From positions 282,661 through 346,660 of the forward strand of contig VMFU01000001.1 in NCBI GenBank assembly GCA_007376205.1: a DNA stretch of 64,000 nucleotides. The letters are read 5' to 3'. Positions 1 through 8,524 of this stretch are shown one piece after another; the first letter of the stretch is position 1; each line of letters begins with the position of its first letter. The translations under genes and the position numbers were made by a program. Below the pieces are notes generated by a model that did no database searches, was not told where the DNA came from, and was given only the letters and a program-made list of their open reading frames with translations. Source of the stretch: Candidatus Peregrinibacteria bacterium Gr01-1014_25. GTDB lineage: Bacteria > Patescibacteriota > Gracilibacteria > Peribacterales > Peribacteraceae.

Positions 1-7
1 AGAGTCC

Positions 8-604
8 ATGGAATGCTATATTTCAAATGTGCGCAAACGTGTGATTATTATTCATGGATGGGGTGGCTTTCCTCAGGAGGGTTGGTTTCCCTGGTTGGCA
101 GAACATCTGAAAAAAGAAGGTTTTGAAGTGGCCGTCCCTTCCATGCCTGATCCTGATACGCCAGAGATCACTACGTGGGTGCAGCATGTTTCCTCCGTGG
201 TAGGCACACCCGATGAGCACACGTTTCTCGTTGGACACAGCATCGGTTGCCAGGCGATTCTGCGCTATCTTGAGTCGCTGCCCCCGGACACACATGTAGG
301 AGGTGTTGTGTTGGTAGCTGGATTCTTTACTCTGACGAATATCGGTGGCCCGGCGGAAGAAGAGATCGCCCGACCATGGCTCACCAAAAGCATAAATTAT
401 GAAAAGATTCTGTCACATACAGATCGGATCACAGCAATTTTTTCAGATAACGACGAATTTGTGCCTTTGGAAAATGTAAAGTTTTTTGAAGAGCGTTTGC
501 AAGCGAAAACCATCATACAAAAGAATCGTGGGCACTTCAGCGGCAGCGATGGAATCATGGAATTGCCCGTTGCATTGACCGAGTTGCTGGAGCTCAGCAG
601 ATGA
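8..604 (+). CDS. RBBP9/YdeN-type serine hydrolase (alpha/beta fold)
   Basis: A 198-aa protein with the compact alpha/beta hydrolase layout of the RBBP9/YdeN family. It opens with a strand and HGWGG (about residues 15-19), which would form the oxyanion region. The nucleophile elbow GHSIGC sits near residue 77. A late acidic residue lies in SDNDEFVP (about 146-153) and the catalytic His in RGHFS (about 175). No signal peptide is seen, so it should be cytosolic. The substrate cannot be told from sequence; family members act on small esters or amides. The start lies 8 nt from the window edge, so an upstream start outside the window is possible. Confidence 0.8.
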   Translation: MECYISNVRKRVIIIHGWGGFPQEGWFPWLAEHLKKEGFEVAVPSMPDPDTPEITTWVQHVSSVVGTPDEHTFLVGHSIGCQAILRYLESLPPDTHVGGVVLVAGFFTLTNIGGPAEEEIARPWLTKSINYEKILSHTDRITAIFSDNDEFVPLENVKFFEERLQAKTIIQKNRGHFSGSDGIMELPVALTELLELSR

Positions 605-876
605 TAAATGCGGATCGTGCCTGCGACTCCACGCTCACAATGATTCCACCAATGCGAGAATCTTTTCACGGCAATCCCATTGCTCCGGTAGCGGGAACGC
701 GGATCTCGAGCGGATAGCGTTCCTGCGAACGTGAACTTCGGTGGTTGCAAAATGTTAATTTATGTATTATTATATTTTTTAGTTCATTGGCATCCACCGT
801 TGACTGAGAACTCCAATGTTGCGTGTGGCAGAGGAGGAACGGGTGGAAATCGCAACGCACGCACAGGAATCTTTCC
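605..876. other. 272-nt intergenic stretch
   Basis: No convincing gene is seen. A stem-loop with 7-bp arms (GGAACGC at 694-700, GCGTTCC at 717-723) is followed about 40 nt later by an AT-rich tract (755-782). The stem lacks an immediate T run, so it is a weak terminator candidate for the hydrolase gene. Confidence 0.4.
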
Positions 877-1365
877 ATGTCAGTCCGTTTCGACGGGCAG
901 CGCCTGTGGATCGGCGACATCGAATGCCGCCGTCCGCGCGAGAGCGCGCCGGGCAAGACCCGGCCGGCGCACCAGGAACGAATCTTGCGGGCGAAGGACA
1001 TGCCCGACGGCGGGGCTTTGAGCCTCGCCGGGACCACGATTCGTCAGTGGTCAGCCGAGGGGAAGATGGTTGCGGAGTGGCAGGTGCGCTTGGAACCGTA
1101 CCGCCGCATTCGGGACATTGCCATGGTGGCGGGTGTCCTCGCCATCCTTTACCACGACATCAGCGCGCCGCCGAACCCGCGGCTCGCTATGTACCACCTC
1201 GTGGAGACCACGTGGGTGAAAACTCGCGAGGTGCAGCCCGGCTATCTCTGGAGCGCCGACACGGTCGAGGCTGTTGGAAATGAGTTCATCGTCAGCGGGG
1301 ACGAGATGAACTGGGCGGGAAGCACGGACTTCCCGAATACCTCGACCATTCCCGCGAAAGCGTGA
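877..1365 (+). CDS. hypothetical protein, 162 aa
   Basis: No family is recognised. I chose the ATG at 877 because an AGGA lies 10 nt upstream and the protein from there begins MSVRFDGQRLWIGDIE. The upstream in-frame ATG at 823 gives an Arg/His-rich leader that looks untranslated. The centre has a short hydrophobic stretch (IAMVAGVLAILYH, about residues 82-94) that could be a buried helix or one membrane segment. The C-terminal half is mixed and not repetitive. A GC-rich stem-loop follows at once. Function is unknown. Confidence 0.55.
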   Translation: MSVRFDGQRLWIGDIECRRPRESAPGKTRPAHQERILRAKDMPDGGALSLAGTTIRQWSAEGKMVAEWQVRLEPYRRIRDIAMVAGVLAILYHDISAPPNPRLAMYHLVETTWVKTREVQPGYLWSADTVEAVGNEFIVSGDEMNWAGSTDFPNTSTIPAKA

Positions 1366-1373
1366 ATGGTCTG

Positions 1374-1402
1374 TATCCCCGACGCGTCACGCGTCGGGGA
1401 TA
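1374..1402 (+). terminator. strong stem-loop after the 162-aa gene
   Basis: Twelve-bp inverted repeat (ATCCCCGACGCG, loop TCA, CGCGTCGGGGAT) nine nt past the stop codon. No T run follows, so it may stabilise the RNA 3' end or act as a weak terminator. Confidence 0.5.
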
Positions 1403-1455
1403 CTCCTTGATGCTGGATCACAACGAGATACCCTTGGGAAAAATGAGACTTTTCT

Positions 1456-1713
1456 TCAGGCCGCTTTGCGCACGAAGGCATCGATGATCTCGTGCTGCTT
1501 GCGGACGCCAGCGGCATTCGCGATGCTCTCACGCTCCATTTGGGGATCAGCCATTTCAGCGGCAATTTGGAGGGCGCCGATGACTTTCTGCCGCTCCTCA
1601 TCCGTGGCTTGTTCAAGCATTTGTTGCGTAAGCCCATGTTGCCGTGCGATTGCCTGACCACGCTCATCTGTCAGGAATTCGATGGCATTCGGATTGGGTG
1701 TCAGTCCACTCAT
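1456..1713 (-). CDS. small hypothetical protein, 85 aa
   Basis: A short soluble, helix-rich protein beginning MSGLTPNPNAIEFLTDE. It contains repeated acidic/Gln helices (QQMLEQATDEERQKVIGALQ) and no Cys or membrane segment. No family is recognised. A TATACT hexamer (1739-1744, minus strand) lies about 25 nt upstream of the ATG and overlaps a 19-bp palindrome, so expression may be controlled there. The tRNA-Trp gene lies upstream on the same strand. Confidence 0.5.
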   Translation of the reverse strand: MSGLTPNPNAIEFLTDERGQAIARQHGLTQQMLEQATDEERQKVIGALQIAAEMADPQMERESIANAAGVRKQHEIIDAFVRKAA

Positions 1714-1740
1714 AGGAATAGGTGGGGAGGAAGTACGAAG

Positions 1741-1759
1741 TATATTGTATTACAATATA
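1741..1759. promoter_or_regulatory. AT-rich palindrome between tRNA-Trp and the 85-aa gene
   Basis: Perfect inverted repeat TATATTGTA-T-TACAATATA. It overlaps the only plausible -10 (TATACT) for the downstream minus-strand gene and lies 3' of tRNA-Trp. It could be an operator or the tRNA transcript end; sequence alone does not decide. Confidence 0.4.
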
Positions 1760-1784
1760 TAAATAAGGTCAATTCAGCGATGTT

Positions 1785-1860
1785 TGGCAGGCGCTGTAGG
1801 GATCGAACCTACGACCTTCGGTTTTGGAGACCGACGCTCTACCAACTGAGCTAAGCGCCT
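1785..1860 (-). tRNA. tRNA-Trp (CCA anticodon)
   Basis: A complete cloverleaf on the minus strand. The 7-bp acceptor stem is AGGCGCT/AGCGCCT. The anticodon stem TCGGT/ACCGA encloses the loop CTCCAAA with anticodon CCA. The T arm is GTAGG-TTCGATC-CCTAC. The 3' discriminator G and CCA are encoded, giving 76 nt. Confidence 0.95.
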
Positions 1861-1879
1861 ATGGTGATGACATTATGCC

Positions 1880-2620
1880 CTACAAAGGCGACGTTGACGA
1901 CGGTTTTCTGCGGCCGTAGCGCCGTCGGATGGCGAGCACCGAGAGGAATGCTTCGGTGATCTCGTGCAGCGAGAGATTGGAGATGCCCCTGCGGCGATTG
2001 ACGAACACGGTGGGCACCTCGGCAATCCGCATCCCTGCGAGGTGAAGCTGGTAGGCGACTTCGGAGAGCACGACGTACCCGCGCGCATGGATGCATTCAA
2101 AGTTCAGCGCTTCCAGCGCGGATCGCCGGTAGCAGCGGAAGCCGTTGGTGTAATCGGTGATCGGGATGCCGAGCACGAAGCGGGCGTAGCGGTTCGCCCA
2201 CCGGCTGAAGAACGTACGCCTCCACCCCCAGCGATGGATCTCGCTCCCCGACAGATACCGCGAGCCCAGGACCATATCCGCGTGTTCGATCGCCGCCAGC
2301 AATCGCGGGATCTCCTCCGGCTTGTGGGAGAAATCCGCGTCCATCTCGATGGCCAGTGCGTATCCGCCTGCGAGCGCGCGCCGGAACCCATGCAGCACCG
2401 CGGAGCCGCGGCCGCCCTTGCCGTCGCGCACGTCGATCAGCAGTCGATGGGGGTACTGTTTCAACAGCGACCGCACGACGTCCGCCGTGCCGTCCGGCGA
2501 GCCGTCGTCGACGACGAGCACGTCGAGATCGGCGTGCTGCTTGAGGAGTGCGGTCACGAGCGTGCCGATGTTGTCGCGCTCGTTGTACGTCGGAATGATG
2601 ACGAGCGTTCGCGACGCCAT
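1880..2620 (-). CDS. GT2 polyprenyl-phosphate glycosyltransferase (dolichol-phosphate mannosyltransferase type)
   Basis: A 246-aa GT-A family 2 enzyme with the DPM1-like pattern: IIPTYNERDNI at the N-terminus, VVDDGSPDGT (about 35-44), EMDADFSHKPEEI as the metal-binding DxD region (about 93-105), and a GSRY plus TNGFRCYRR acceptor segment. There is no C-terminal membrane domain, so it is the short catalytic form. It would load a sugar from a nucleotide sugar onto a polyprenyl phosphate at the inner membrane face. I start it at MASRTLVIIPT because TATTCT ends exactly 6 nt upstream. The divergent neighbour is a YfhO-like membrane enzyme that could use such a lipid-linked sugar. Confidence 0.9.
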   Translation of the reverse strand: MASRTLVIIPTYNERDNIGTLVTALLKQHADLDVLVVDDGSPDGTADVVRSLLKQYPHRLLIDVRDGKGGRGSAVLHGFRRALAGGYALAIEMDADFSHKPEEIPRLLAAIEHADMVLGSRYLSGSEIHRWGWRRTFFSRWANRYARFVLGIPITDYTNGFRCYRRSALEALNFECIHARGYVVLSEVAYQLHLAGMRIAEVPTVFVNRRRGISNLSLHEITEAFLSVLAIRRRYGRRKPSSTSPL

Positions 2621-2704
2621 GGGCCGAGAATAGCACACCAGCACGGCTTCCTCCCGCGGGCGCCCGACGTTGACCGGCTCATGCATGCTTTATATTCTGC
2701 GGCC

Positions 2705-5254
2705 ATGCACGAAGAGCGCGACCAGGGTTCTTTCGTCGGACGGTGGTACGGGCTGTTGATCGTGGAAGCCGCCTTCTTCGGCGTGATGCTTTTGCCACTC
2801 CTCTTCTCCACGAGCTACCGCTTCGGCCAGTTCGATGCGGCGACGCAGCTCTACCCCGATCTCCATCTCCTCAAGCAGCGCCTGTTCAGCACGGACGCGC
2901 TATGGAACGACATGAACTTCCACGGGTACCCGACGCTCCTTTTGTATGGCCTCGCCTTCCAGCCGGTGCTCTCCCTATTCATGCTCGCGATGCCGGCGGC
3001 GCTCGCCTCGCACTGGGCGCTCTTCGCCCACCTCGTCCTCGGCGCGCTCTTCGCTTCCCTCACGCTGCGGCAGTACCGCCTGTCGGCGCTCGCGAGCCTC
3101 TCCGGCGGCATCCTCTATTCCCTCGCGCTGTGGACGTGGCTCTCCGACATCAGCATCTCGTTTTTCCTGCCGCTGTTTTCCCTCCTCACGCTGATCTTCG
3201 CCTACTGGCAGCGCCGACCGTCGGGCGGTGACGGGCGACTCATAAGCTTTGAAAATATCGGCCTCTTTGTGGTCGGCACGGCCGTGATGGCATTCGCGTG
3301 GCTCGGCCTGCTCTTCCACTACTCCGCATTGCTGTGCGCCGGCTTGTCGCTCTTCGTGATCGCGCAGTGTGCGGTGCTGTGGCGCGGAGGCAACAAGGCA
3401 CTTGCGCGGCGCCTGCTCATCGCGTTCTGCGCGGTGGTGGTTCTCGGTTTCGTGATCGGCCTGCTGCGGGTGCTGCCGGCGTGGGCGTACGGACTGCTGT
3501 CGACGCGGACGGAGGCGGTGACGTTCGAGCGTGTGCAGCACATGGCGATCGGCCCGCTCTACACATGGCAATTCATCATGCCGGAAACGTCGGCGCCGTT
3601 TCTGAAGGGTGCGGGCGAGATCGATCCCTATCTTGGCCCCTTCGCCATCATCTTCGCACTCACGGCGCTTGTGCGTCACTGGAGGCGCCCGCTGACGTGG
3701 TACTGCCTCGGCATCGCCGCGTTCGTGCTGCTCATTGCCGTCCCATCCTCTCCCGTCCGCACGTTGGTCTACGAACTTCCGTTCATGCGCTACCTCGGAT
3801 CGCCCACGCGCTGGTTGTTCCTCGGTACCCTCGCGCTCCTCCCATTCACCGCCATCGGATTCGACGCGATCGTTCGCGACGCGGCTCCATCGAAAGCGCA
3901 GCGGTACATCTCGTACGCCTTCCTCGTGATCGGCGCGCTGCTGCTCGCCGGAGCATTGGCTGCAACCACGATGCCGTTCCTGTTTGCGTCTTTTCAGGGA
4001 AAATTTTCGCAGTCCTTCGACGTGCGATTCCTCTCGTTCGTGCAGTCACTCCCGCAGTCCTCGCAGCATCTCCTGCTCGCCGAGCAGGCGCACATCAAAG
4101 CGTTCGTGACACACCTCCTGCAGTCGACGACCGCATCGCTGAAACTCGTGTACGGCATCGATAGTCCGCGATTGCTGTTCCCTCTCCTCCATCTCCTGCT
4201 CGCGGGCATCCTCCTTGCACCGCGGGTATGGACGCGCATTCCCGTCGCCCGCAGGGCCGCCACGCTCGCGGCGGTATCGCTCGGCGGTCTGCTGCTGACA
4301 TTCACGTCGATGACCGTGCGCGGCACGACGAACACGTGGTTCCTCTCCCCGCCGCTGACGGCGTTACATCTGCAGCAGTCGCTAAAGGACGGCGGCACCT
4401 TCCTGCCGTTCCTCACGCAGGAGAATTATCCGTACGCCTTCCGCGGCAATGCCGACACCGTTCGCCTGGAGCGCGAGTATCAGGAGGCCGTGCTGCGTCC
4501 GAACATCAACTTGCTCTGGGGCATCTCCAGCGCGGACTACATCGACCCCCTCGCCGCAAAGCGGATGACGCGACTCATCGCCGCCATCGGCGCGGAGACC
4601 ATCCGTTTGCCCTCCGAAGAGGTCCTCGCGCACGCCGCCATCCCCTTCGCCGAGAAGATCCAAACTCTCCGGCAGCGGCGGCACCTGCTCGACATCCTCA
4701 ACATCCAGCAAATCGTCAGCGTCCTGCGGCTGGAGCAAGTCGGCCTGACCAAATCCTTCGCGCTCGACCTGCCGTCGATGACGACGCCCATCACGGTCTA
4801 TCGCAACGACAGAGCTCTGCCGTTCGCCTACTTCGCGCGCAGCGTTGAATCGATGCCGCTCGACCCGGATCTTTCCTACCGTCGGCTTTTGGACGAACGC
4901 TGGTCCAGGGATCGCGTGTTGCTCGAGTGCCCGGGGTGCACAGGGAAGCGGTCGTATTCGGCCAATGGAACGGTGGACGTGCAGACGCGACGACCAACGC
5001 GTGTGGAAATCGCCACGACATCGAATCAAGCGCAACGGCTCATCGTTTCACAGAACTACACCCCCGGATGGAACGTAGAGGTGGATGGGCAGACGGTGCT
5101 CCCCGGCTTGGCATACGGAGTCTTCCCGGGGATCGACGTGCCGCCCGGCCAGCACCGCGTCGTCCTGACGTTCTCGTATGCGCAGCTGCTCCGCGATTCG
5201 CTGCGGATGGCGCTGCGGTCGCCTGATCAGGTGTGGCGGGATACGGATTCCTGA
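2705..5254 (+). CDS. YfhO-like polytopic membrane protein, putative GT-C glycosyltransferase
   Basis: An 849-aa membrane protein with an N-terminal helix and then a long acidic first loop (FGQFDAATQLYPDL), which is where GT-C enzymes carry catalytic acidic residues. Ten or more hydrophobic helices follow. A periplasmic C-terminal part ends in the QNYTPGWNVEVDG... and PPGQHRVVLTFSY segment typical of YfhO-type proteins. It probably transfers a lipid-linked sugar to an external acceptor. The longer frame upstream of 2705 is the antisense of the divergent GT2 gene. The ATG at 2705 has TATTCT ending 6 nt before it. Confidence 0.8.
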   Translation: MHEERDQGSFVGRWYGLLIVEAAFFGVMLLPLLFSTSYRFGQFDAATQLYPDLHLLKQRLFSTDALWNDMNFHGYPTLLLYGLAFQPVLSLFMLAMPAALASHWALFAHLVLGALFASLTLRQYRLSALASLSGGILYSLALWTWLSDISISFFLPLFSLLTLIFAYWQRRPSGGDGRLISFENIGLFVVGTAVMAFAWLGLLFHYSALLCAGLSLFVIAQCAVLWRGGNKALARRLLIAFCAVVVLGFVIGLLRVLPAWAYGLLSTRTEAVTFERVQHMAIGPLYTWQFIMPETSAPFLKGAGEIDPYLGPFAIIFALTALVRHWRRPLTWYCLGIAAFVLLIAVPSSPVRTLVYELPFMRYLGSPTRWLFLGTLALLPFTAIGFDAIVRDAAPSKAQRYISYAFLVIGALLLAGALAATTMPFLFASFQGKFSQSFDVRFLSFVQSLPQSSQHLLLAEQAHIKAFVTHLLQSTTASLKLVYGIDSPRLLFPLLHLLLAGILLAPRVWTRIPVARRAATLAAVSLGGLLLTFTSMTVRGTTNTWFLSPPLTALHLQQSLKDGGTFLPFLTQENYPYAFRGNADTVRLEREYQEAVLRPNINLLWGISSADYIDPLAAKRMTRLIAAIGAETIRLPSEEVLAHAAIPFAEKIQTLRQRRHLLDILNIQQIVSVLRLEQVGLTKSFALDLPSMTTPITVYRNDRALPFAYFARSVESMPLDPDLSYRRLLDERWSRDRVLLECPGCTGKRSYSANGTVDVQTRRPTRVEIATTSNQAQRLIVSQNYTPGWNVEVDGQTVLPGLAYGVFPGIDVPPGQHRVVLTFSYAQLLRDSLRMALRSPDQVWRDTDS

Positions 5255-5326
5255 AGACCGCCAAGCAGGATGCATCGCCGCGCAATAGATCGTGCGGTGT
5301 TTTCGTGCTATACTGGCGAGATTTCT

Positions 5327-6253
5327 ATGCCTCGCGTTGATATTGATCTGCCGCGGCCGGGATGGGAGCTCATCACGCTCGTCGCGGTCGCATGGGCCAT
5401 CGGCGCCGCCGCTCCCGGAAGGGCGGGCGATAGTGATGCCGTCGGCAGCCCGGCGTTCGACCGCGTGCAGGCGGTTGCCGTCGCGGAGGGCGATGTCCGG
5501 CGTTTGCGCGACGAACAAGCCGTCCTCGATCGCAAGGAAGACATCCTGCGCGTGCAGATCGAGGCGCTTCAGGAAGAGGCACGAGGAGACAGCGGCAACG
5601 TCGATCTGCAGACGGCCATTGCGACGGCGACCGAGCGCCTGCGCGATCTGCTCACGGACAAGCAGCGTCTCGAGGAGGATTTGCGCGCGTCGCTCACGCA
5701 GCTCTGGGATGCCCAAGGCGAAGCGGTCCAATTGCAGCAGAAGTTCTACCGATATGGCCGCCAGCCGGGCGTGCTCTCGCGCTGGCCCGTCGAGCCGCGC
5801 CGCGGGATTTCCGCCGGATTCCGTGACAAGTCCTACGCGACACGCTTCGGCGTGCCGCACGACGGTCTCGATATCCCGACGCCGCAGGGAACCGATATTG
5901 CGGCCGCCGCGGACGGCGTCGTGCTAAGTGCCAAGGACAACGGCTATGGATTCAGCTCGGTGACGCTGCAGAGCGACGACGGCATCACGTATTTGTACGG
6001 TCACGTGAGCGCCATCCTCGTCGAGAGGGGTGAACGCGTCCGCGCGGGAGGCATCGTCGCGCGATCGGGCGGACGGCCCGGAACGCGTGGCGCGGGACTC
6101 CTCACGACGGGACCGCACGTGCACGTGGAAGTCATCGTAGATGGCGAACACCGCGATCCTCTTCAGTATCTCCCGCGTCGGGACGATGTGCAGTGGAGAA
6201 ACACGCCGAAGGCACAGCCGCGGTTCTGGCGTATGAACGAGGCGCGCTCATGA
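5327..6253 (+). CDS. M23 (LytM) peptidase with N-terminal membrane anchor and coiled coil
   Basis: A 308-aa protein. An N-terminal hydrophobic segment (about 14-33) acts as an anchor or signal. A coiled coil of roughly 100 residues rich in Glu/Gln/Arg follows (about 50-150). The C-terminal LytM domain carries the zinc-site motifs HDGLD (about 184) and HVHVE (about 267). The arrangement is like EnvC/NlpD-type division regulators or endopeptidases that cut peptidoglycan cross-links. A TATACT lies 12 nt before the ATG. The 3' end overlaps the convergent voltage-sensor gene by 6 bp at TCATGA. Confidence 0.85.
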   Translation: MPRVDIDLPRPGWELITLVAVAWAIGAAAPGRAGDSDAVGSPAFDRVQAVAVAEGDVRRLRDEQAVLDRKEDILRVQIEALQEEARGDSGNVDLQTAIATATERLRDLLTDKQRLEEDLRASLTQLWDAQGEAVQLQQKFYRYGRQPGVLSRWPVEPRRGISAGFRDKSYATRFGVPHDGLDIPTPQGTDIAAAADGVVLSAKDNGYGFSSVTLQSDDGITYLYGHVSAILVERGERVRAGGIVARSGGRPGTRGAGLLTTGPHVHVEVIVDGEHRDPLQYLPRRDDVQWRNTPKAQPRFWRMNEARS

Positions 6254-7207
6254 CGTCTCGGTCTCCGCCGCAAGCGGAGAGATCGACGACAGATCCTGGT
6301 TGGACGTGCACTTGGCCATGATGAGGTGCGCGGCTTTCTCGTGACCGCGGACCATGTGCAGCTCGACTTTGCCGACGGTCGCCGACGGTGTCTCGATTTC
6401 GATCGACCCGTACCCGAATATGTAGCCGATGGCGCTGGAGTAGTACGGCTTCACGTTCGTGATCGCGTAGTAGTTCACCTGGTTGATGCTCCGCCCGAGC
6501 AGGTGCTGGTTCTGGAAAATAAGGCGGCGCGAAGTGATGTAGATGAGGTCGTAGCTGTAGTCGAGCCATGTGCGCCAGAAGAAAATGAGGCCGAAGAGCA
6601 GCAGGGCCACGGCGACCGACACGGCCGCGATGGACGAACCGAAGAGGAAGAACGCTCCGAGCGACGCGGAGAACGCGAGAAGCGGCGGGAGGCAGCCCAG
6701 AAAGAGGTACAGCGGATGGCGGGAGACGATGTACTCGACCTTCTCATCCGGCGCGAGGCCGACGTCGTGCTCCAGCGTGTGCTCCTCCTCCTCGGTGCCG
6801 GCGGCCTCGATCTCGCCGATCTTGAAGAGCCGGAGGATGCGGAGCGCCCGCAACGAGGGCGATGCGAAGAAGCCCAAATAGAAGGGCACGATTGCGAGGA
6901 AGTCGATGATGCCGTAGAAGGAGAAGATGTAGCGCATCCGCTTGGGTGCGGCGTAGATGCGCAGACAGTACTCGACCGTGAAGAGGGCGGTGAGCACCGC
7001 TTCGATCAGGAGGAACGAGTGGTGGTACGGACGGAAGTACGGCATCAGTTCGAGCGGCAGAACGGCGACCGAGAGGATGATGAGGATGACGAGCGCGACG
7101 TTGAAGGCGTGCCCGCTCAAACCGTGGCCGTCGTGCATGACGCGCCAGAGCTGCCGTCGCGTGACGCTTCCCTTCGATTCGCCGGTGATCAGAATCTCCG
7201 TCGGCAT
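6248..7207 (-). CDS. voltage-sensor-like domain fused to a bacterial PH (bPH2) domain
   Basis: A 319-aa membrane protein. The first ~135 residues look like S1-S4 of a voltage-gated channel: S1 (NVALVILIILSVAVL), S2 with the FTVEYCLRIY signature, S3 with an Asp (IIDFLAIVPFY) and S4 with arginines every third residue (RALRILRLFK). No pore helix or selectivity filter follows. Instead there is an acidic linker, two more helices and a bPH2-type domain (YIYITSRRLIFQ-like start, GYGSIEIET near the end). It starts 3 nt after the dGTPase-like gene and is probably co-transcribed with it. The role is unknown: perhaps a voltage- or lipid-responsive membrane protein. Confidence 0.75.
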   Translation of the reverse strand: MPTEILITGESKGSVTRRQLWRVMHDGHGLSGHAFNVALVILIILSVAVLPLELMPYFRPYHHSFLLIEAVLTALFTVEYCLRIYAAPKRMRYIFSFYGIIDFLAIVPFYLGFFASPSLRALRILRLFKIGEIEAAGTEEEEHTLEHDVGLAPDEKVEYIVSRHPLYLFLGCLPPLLAFSASLGAFFLFGSSIAAVSVAVALLLFGLIFFWRTWLDYSYDLIYITSRRLIFQNQHLLGRSINQVNYYAITNVKPYYSSAIGYIFGYGSIEIETPSATVGKVELHMVRGHEKAAHLIMAKCTSNQDLSSISPLAAETETS

Positions 7208-7210
7208 GCG

Positions 7211-8317
7211 TTAGCTCGGCAGTATACCACGCGACAGCGCGTGTTGGTGCGCGTAGGCGTCGGTCATGCCCGACACGTAATCGGCGACTGCGACGGCGAG
7301 CGGACATCCGGTGGACTCACGCAGCAGCAACACTTTCTCGGACGGCGCGCGATACTCCTCGTCGCAGAGAGCGCGCAGAATTGCCTGGCCCTGCGTCGTC
7401 GCGGCGCGAACGCGAGGGTGGAAGTACAGCCGCTGGTGCAGAAATCGGCGGAGCGGCGAGAGCATGGCGCGCATCTCGGCACTGAAGCGAATGACCGGTC
7501 GGTTGAGCCGAGTGACGTCGCCGCTCGCGTGTATCTGTTTGGCGAGCCGGCGCGTGGCATGGTCGTAGACGTCGTGAACGAGCAGATGGATGAGCGCCCC
7601 GCGAAGTGACGTGCCGCGGTGTCGGGCGTGGGCGAAAGCAGAGCGAACAATCGGCAGGCGCTCCATGTCGGCGACGGCGAAAAGCCCCGCCTTACGTCCA
7701 TCCTCCGTATCGTGCGCAGTGTAGGCGATTTCGTCGGCGATATCGACAACCTGCGCCTCGATCGAACTGCGGAATCCCGTGGGGAAGCGCATGCCCGGCA
7801 CACGCTCGCCGTGCTTGAGAATGCCGCCGAGCACCTCGCGTTGCAGGTTGAGGCCGGGGTAGGCGGCGGTGTGCCGCTCGAGGATCGTGACGATCCGCAG
7901 GGACTGACGGTTGTGTTCGAAGGAGCGGCGGTGCTTGCGGAGCCAGGCGTCCAGCATCGCTTCGCCCGCATGTCCGAAGGGGGGATGACCCAAATCGTGC
8001 GCCAGCGCGATGCACTCCGCGAGATCCTCGTTCAGCCCGAGCGTCCGGGCCATGTCGCGTGCGATCTGCGTGACTTCCATCGTATGCGTCAGCCGCGTGC
8101 GATAGTGGTCGCCCTCGCCCGCGACGAACACTTGCGTCTTGCCTTGCAGCCTGCGGAACGCCTGCGTGTGGATGATGCGGTCGCGGTCCCGCTGGAAAGG
8201 GAATCGGGTGTCATCCTCGGGTTCGGGGTGAATGCGGCCCAGGCGGCCGCCGACGGGAACGGCATATGGCGCCAGCAGCGAAGAGGCGAGGGCCTGCCGC
8301 GCTGTGCGGGGAAGCAT
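7211..8317 (-). CDS. dgt: dGTP triphosphohydrolase-like HD-domain protein
   Basis: A 368-aa protein of the Dgt family. The N-terminus has GRIHPEPEDDTRFPFQRDRDRIIHTQAFRRLQGKTQV. The HD metal site is spread over RLTHTMEV (His), ALAHDLGHPPFGH (His-Asp) and a later ADEIAYTAHD. The family hydrolyses dNTPs to deoxynucleoside plus triphosphate, so it fits the purine salvage theme elsewhere in the window. The start at MLPRTARQ is chosen because TATACT ends exactly 6 nt before it. The longer upstream frame is low-quality sequence. The voltage-sensor/bPH gene follows after 3 nt. Confidence 0.88.
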   Translation of the reverse strand: MLPRTARQALASSLLAPYAVPVGGRLGRIHPEPEDDTRFPFQRDRDRIIHTQAFRRLQGKTQVFVAGEGDHYRTRLTHTMEVTQIARDMARTLGLNEDLAECIALAHDLGHPPFGHAGEAMLDAWLRKHRRSFEHNRQSLRIVTILERHTAAYPGLNLQREVLGGILKHGERVPGMRFPTGFRSSIEAQVVDIADEIAYTAHDTEDGRKAGLFAVADMERLPIVRSAFAHARHRGTSLRGALIHLLVHDVYDHATRRLAKQIHASGDVTRLNRPVIRFSAEMRAMLSPLRRFLHQRLYFHPRVRAATTQGQAILRALCDEEYRAPSEKVLLLRESTGCPLAVAVADYVSGMTDAYAHQHALSRGILPS

Positions 8318-8524
8318 GGAGCGAGTATAGGAGACCGCCGAGACCGATGAAACCGGGTACCGATGCCTGGGGTGGCCTTCCGCACTTTGGGTATGCCCAA
8401 ACAGCCGTCGGTATCCGCAACGCTTGTCCCTGGGTGTCCAGGTGGGTGGCCGCATCCCCGGACCACGGCCCGGAGAGATTGAGCCTCCCGTTACAAGCTG
8501 TTAGAGAAGAAACGTTCGCGGACC

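Noticed and set aside
1964-2704. N-terminal extension of the YfhO-like frame
   Set aside because: It is the complement of the GT2 gene; a -10 at 2693-2698 and ATG 2705 define the true start.
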